DNA of 64,000 nt, from positions 5,766,001 through 5,830,000 of the forward strand of contig CP036296.1 of the NCBI GenBank assembly GCA_007751255.1, in the 5' to 3' direction. The notes beneath the pieces are model-generated. The model searched no databases and was not told the origin of the DNA. It worked only from the letters and a program-made list of their open reading frames with translations. Both the position numbers and the translations under genes were made by a program. The DNA is from Engelhardtia mirabilis (GTDB lineage: Bacteria > Planctomycetota > UBA1135 > GCA-002686595). Within the stretch, counting starts at the first letter, position 1; every line of letters begins with the position of its first letter. Shown here piece after piece: positions 60,972 through 64,000 of the stretch.

Positions 60972-61478
60972 TCAGTCCGCGCGCTCGACGCGAGCGAACG
61001 CCAAGAACGGCGGACGCAGCCTGCTCGTGCTCGCGTGCCAGTACCACGACTGGAAGTCGCTCTCCACGCGCCCGTCCGCGTCCACGATCCACTCGTGCAC
61101 GAGGAGTCGCTGCTCCATCTCTGTGACCTCGAAGGCGCTGGCGCGCTCACCGCCGGGGCGGACGACGTCCTGGAGCGGGCGCACGCTGCGTCCCGAGCCC
61201 CGGTAGCACTCGCGCAGGGAATGCAGCTTCGGCGTCGCGTGCGGCACTCGGCGCAGCACCAGGTGTGCGCCGTCGTGCTCGAAGCGCGCCACCTCGATCG
61301 GTGCCGACTGGGCGAAGGTGCGGTCGAGCTCCGAGGGTGGCAGGGGCCGGAGTGCGACACCGTCGAGCTCGACCGGCCAGTCCCCCACCGCCGCCGACTC
61401 GGGCACGCCGGGTCGCGCGACCAGCGGCACGAGCGCCGCCAGGGCCGCGACGCCTAGGAATGCGCGACGACCACGCAC
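60972..61478 (-). CDS. EpsI-like exosortase-associated protein
   Basis: A 168-residue protein with a hydrophobic N-terminus (AFLGVAALAALVPLVARPG). 'VGDWPVELDGVALRPL' is the typical opening after the signal of EpsI/DUF3485 proteins, and 'HSLRECYRGSGRSV' (His86, Cys91) corresponds to their H-P-x-x-C-x-x-G-x-G box. Its GTG overlaps the exosortase stop. In EPS loci such proteins act with exosortase, though their precise role is unknown. Family assignment is from motif position and context. Confidence 0.75.
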   Translation of the reverse strand: MRGRRAFLGVAALAALVPLVARPGVPESAAVGDWPVELDGVALRPLPPSELDRTFAQSAPIEVARFEHDGAHLVLRRVPHATPKLHSLRECYRGSGRSVRPLQDVVRPGGERASAFEVTEMEQRLLVHEWIVDADGRVESDFQSWYWHASTSRLRPPFLAFARVERAD

Positions 61479-62260
61479 GGCGCGCCTCCCCTCTCTCGGC
61501 GCGGCGCGCCGAGCAGCAGCACCGCGGCCAACACCAACGCTTCGATCGCCAATCCCGTCGCGCCGTGCAGCCACGCGGGCCGTGGCCAGGGCGAGGTCTC
61601 GAGCACGAACAGGGCCGCCACGCGCCAGGCGTTGCCGAGCAGCACGGCCGCGGTGGCGAGGCCTGCGGTGAACGCGAGCCTGGCGTTCGACCAGCCGCGG
61701 ATGGTGCCGGCGGCAAGGCCCACGAACAGGGCGGTCCACAGCATCGCGATGCCGGCGCAGGGCGGGTCGACCCAGACTTCGCCCCCGGGGTGGGACAGCA
61801 CGGTTCCCATCGCTTCCACGTGGAAGCCCGCCGTCCGCAACAGGGTTGCCGCGCCCTGCGCCGCGGGCAGACGCAGGGCCGGGCCGAGCTGCAGCTCGAA
61901 GATCGGCAGCAGTGGGAGGGCGAGCAGTCCGAGGCCGAACAGGCCCAGGTGGAAGCGTCGCTCGGTCGCCAGGCGCGACACGATCCACACGGTGGCCGCC
62001 ACGGCCGAGAGGGCGCCGGCCAGGCCGCCGATTGCCAGCCCGAGGACGGACGAGAGGGCCAGGCCGACTGCGGGCGCGCGCAGGTCGACGGCCGCGCCGC
62101 TCGCCGGACGACGCAGCGCGCGGAACACGAGCGCGGCGAAGGTCGCGGCGGCGAGCCCGTGCAGACCGAGGTCGCCCGTGTGCTCGGCCGTGCGTCCGGC
62201 CCACCACCAGGCCGGCCAGTGGGCCACGACGGCGAGAAGAACGACTGCCGTGCGGCTCAC
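61454..62260 (-). CDS. Exosortase (transmembrane protein-sorting transpeptidase)
   Basis: A 268-residue polytopic membrane protein with about eight helices and the exosortase triad: Cys168 in 'VDPPCAGIAMLW', Arg213 in 'LGNAWRVAALF' and His232 in 'WLHGATGL'. It recognises PEP-CTERM-like tails, cuts them and transfers the protein to an envelope acceptor. The GTG start is fixed by a GTGA overlap with the VIT-domain substrate gene. The subfamily could be XrtK- or XrtN-like, as those are also linked to VIT-domain targets, but this cannot be decided here. Confidence 0.85.
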   Translation of the reverse strand: MSRTAVVLLAVVAHWPAWWWAGRTAEHTGDLGLHGLAAATFAALVFRALRRPASGAAVDLRAPAVGLALSSVLGLAIGGLAGALSAVAATVWIVSRLATERRFHLGLFGLGLLALPLLPIFELQLGPALRLPAAQGAATLLRTAGFHVEAMGTVLSHPGGEVWVDPPCAGIAMLWTALFVGLAAGTIRGWSNARLAFTAGLATAAVLLGNAWRVAALFVLETSPWPRPAWLHGATGLAIEALVLAAVLLLGAPRRERGGAPCVVVAHS

Positions 62261-64000
62261 GTGGCGATCCTCTGCCGGGGTCGCTCGCGCAAGAGCACGC
62301 CGCCGACGACGAGCACGGCGAGGGCGATCAAGGCCCACTCCCCAGGCTCGGGCACGGTCGGCACCGAGTCGGCGGAGACGGGCTCGAGGTCCGCCGCCTC
62401 GTACTGGGCCGCGGTCTCGAGCACCACGGCGCCGCTGACCGAAGTCACGAGTTGGTGCGAGGCCGCGAGCTCGACCGCACGCTCGCGCTCGTGGGCATCG
62501 GAGCTGCGGGCGAGTCGCTCGATCTCCTCTGCCGCCCACAGCCGCGTGACGTGGCTCGATCCGGGTTGGGCGAGCAAGTGCTCCGGCTGGGTCAAACGCA
62601 GACGCTCGGCCTGCCAGTAGGGCTCGCCCCGCAGTCGGTCGAGGGCCGACCAGAGGTCCTGCTCGAGGTCGCCGAAGCGCGGAACGGTCTCGAAGACCCC
62701 CAGCTTCGCGATCGAGCTCGCGCCGTAGAGCCCGTGCGCCAGCTCGTTGGGATAGCTCGACGTCGACAGGGTCACGAGGCGCAGCGGGCGCTGCCGCCGC
62801 TCGAAGTTCTGCACGATCCCCGCCGTGCCGGTCAGCAGCACCGCCTGGGGACCGTGGATCCACAGCACGGCGCCGGGCTCGTCGAGCGGCAGGGCGTCGA
62901 GCGCGGCCTCGAGGGCCGGCGCCGAGTCCTGGCCGCCGACGAAGCGCTCCGCTTGCCCCAACGCGCCGAGCCCCTCGCGCCCCAGACGGAGGGCCCGATC
63001 GCCGGCGAACCACACGTCGAGCGGGATCGAGCTCGGCAGGCCGACGAGGGCGTCGCGAATCGCCGTTCCGAAGGGCGCCAGGGTCGCCGAACCGTCCACG
63101 ACCACGGTCAGGCGCGGCGTCGGGTCGTCGGAAAGCCGTCGCCAGGTCTGCCGGATGAACGCGCCGCCATCGAGAGGCCGCGAGACGATCGGATCGGTCG
63201 CGGCGTCGCGGGACAGGAGCAGGGGCTCGAGGCCGGACACGAGGCTCTCAGCGGCCAGGGTGCCGCGCGCCACGAACTCGCCCGGTCGCCCCTCGGGTGA
63301 GGCGACGACTCCGCCGGGCCAGCGAATGGCCTCGGCCGACGACTCGACCCACAGGTGGTGGGCGACCTGTCCGAGGTCGAAGTTGTGCTCCGCGATGGTC
63401 GGGAAGGCGGCGCGGCCCCTGGCGAGGTCGAGCGGCACGATCGGCGCCGTGATGCCGACGCGGATCTGCATCGGTGCGACCGGTTCGGTGTCCGCCCTCG
63501 AGGTCGGCTGGACGGGGAAGCACTGCACCAGCACCCGGTCCGGCCCGGCGACGGTGGCGAGCACCGGATCCCGCTGCCTGACGACCACGGCCTCGTAGGC
63601 CTGGCGGACCTGGCTGTGGCCAGCGAAGGCCGCCTCGCGCTCCTCACCGTCGACCCACAGGGTCAAGCGGCTCACCACGCCGCCGGGGGGCAGGGCCAGG
63701 ACCATGCGCGCCTCGCGCTGAAGCCAGCCCGTGTTCTCGAAAGCCAGGGTCCATTCCCAGTAGACGGTCGACGACGGGCCGTCCGCGCGCGCGTCCAGGC
63801 GCGAGTCGACTAGAGAGAGGTCGTCGAGCCGCGGCCCGACGCGCTCGCTGCCCTGGGCCGGGTCCCAGTCGCGAAAGCCCGCCTCGGCCCAGGTCCTGGG
63901 CCGCGGTCGGCTGATCCAGCCCGAGGTCGGCCGGGGGTCGGCGTACCAGGGGCGCCCGGTCAGGCGGTAGTAGCTCTCGCGCGCCGTGGCCTGGGTCCAA
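62257..64000 (-). CDS. VIT/VWA-like protein with PEP-CTERM sorting tail (5' part outside window)
   Basis: At least 580 residues; the frame is open to the window edge, so the start is missing. From the edge: a segment 'ESYYRLTGRPWYADPRP', then a VIT domain beginning 'VYWEWTLAFENTGWLQREAR' and 'LPPGGVVSRLTLWVDGEERE'. A VWA-like region follows with 'RLTVVVDGSATLAPFG', which has only part of the metal site, and 'AVLWIHGPQAVLL'. The C-terminus is a sorting signal: 'VPEPGEW', a hydrophobic helix (ALIALAVLVVGGVLL) and 'RERPRQR'. The exosortase gene overlaps its stop, so this is very probably its dedicated substrate, exposed on the envelope. Confidence 0.85.
   Translation of the reverse strand, partial: WTQATARESYYRLTGRPWYADPRPTSGWISRPRPRTWAEAGFRDWDPAQGSERVGPRLDDLSLVDSRLDARADGPSSTVYWEWTLAFENTGWLQREARMVLALPPGGVVSRLTLWVDGEEREAAFAGHSQVRQAYEAVVVRQRDPVLATVAGPDRVLVQCFPVQPTSRADTEPVAPMQIRVGITAPIVPLDLARGRAAFPTIAEHNFDLGQVAHHLWVESSAEAIRWPGGVVASPEGRPGEFVARGTLAAESLVSGLEPLLLSRDAATDPIVSRPLDGGAFIRQTWRRLSDDPTPRLTVVVDGSATLAPFGTAIRDALVGLPSSIPLDVWFAGDRALRLGREGLGALGQAERFVGGQDSAPALEAALDALPLDEPGAVLWIHGPQAVLLTGTAGIVQNFERRQRPLRLVTLSTSSYPNELAHGLYGASSIAKLGVFETVPRFGDLEQDLWSALDRLRGEPYWQAERLRLTQPEHLLAQPGSSHVTRLWAAEEIERLARSSDAHERERAVELAASHQLVTSVSGAVVLETAAQYEAADLEPVSADSVPTVPEPGEWALIALAVLVVGGVLLRERPRQRIAT

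Noticed and set aside
1-64000. tRNA, rRNA, riboswitch or replication origin
   Set aside because: No cloverleaf, rRNA-like segment, known riboswitch core or DnaA-box cluster was recognised by eye; a covariance-model search could change this.

Overview
The window is a very GC-rich bacterial chromosome segment, densely coding on both strands. Its gene content suggests a member of the Planctomycetota or a close relative: two lipoprotein sulfatase-like hydrolases, two ECF sigma factors each next to a Ser/Thr kinase gene, a kinase fused to a formylglycine-enzyme-like domain, an exosortase with a PEP-CTERM-type substrate, DUF6677- and DUF4139-type proteins, and large secreted beta-propeller proteins. 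The lineage call is inference from these families; there is no rRNA or other phylogenetic marker here. An ADP-heptose epimerase gene (hldD) points to a lipopolysaccharide-bearing outer membrane.

Layout. 0-3 kb: end of a HEAT-repeat protein, a sulfatase-like lipoprotein and a YwqK/MORN-type lipoprotein. 3-12 kb: a secreted propeller protein, a probable gene remnant, two divergent GT39-like glycosyltransferases, a second sulfatase-like lipoprotein and dprA. 12-14.3 kb: two small membrane proteins, a hotdog thioesterase and a small zinc-ribbon protein. 14.6-20.3 kb: a complete isc operon, iscR-iscS-iscU-iscA-hscB-hscA-iscX, without ferredoxin. 20.5-27.7 kb (minus): DUF1697, a VOC protein and a giant hybrid histidine kinase joined by 4-bp overlaps; then gpmI with an upstream helical protein. 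27.8-33.3 kb: an M48 lipoprotein protease, a divergent GT5 glycogen-synthase homologue, a ROK glucokinase and an ABC-2 exporter pair. 33.6-38.2 kb: glcD, glcE and glcF for glycolate oxidation. 38.2-42.6 kb (minus): enoyl-CoA hydratase, a quinone-oxidoreductase-like MDR and 3-hydroxyacyl-CoA dehydrogenase, then two membrane proteins. 43-48 kb (minus): 5'-nucleotidase, HEAT-VWA protein, NAD(P)HX epimerase and hldD. 48-51.6 kb: a tandem DUF1579-like protein, a PrcB-C secreted protein and an MFS transporter. 51.8-61 kb: two ECF sigma/kinase modules, a coiled-coil protein and a DUF4139 protein. 61-64 kb (minus): an exosortase cassette of a VIT-domain PEP-CTERM protein (cut by the window end), exosortase and EpsI-like protein.

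Most notable observations. (1) Five copies of an exactly 165-bp non-autonomous element with long terminal inverted repeats sit in intergenic CTAG-like sites, as expected for an IS630/mariner-type MITE. One lies back to back with a second, unrelated 115-bp inverted-repeat element and shares its TA. (2) The exosortase, its EpsI-like partner and one substrate overlap translationally, which suggests a dedicated one-substrate sorting system. (3) Many start codons follow C-rich tracts rather than Shine-Dalgarno sequences; the extreme case is a 12-C run directly before the kinase/FGE-like gene. (4) The glycogen-synthase homologue lacks both signature active-site motifs of its family.
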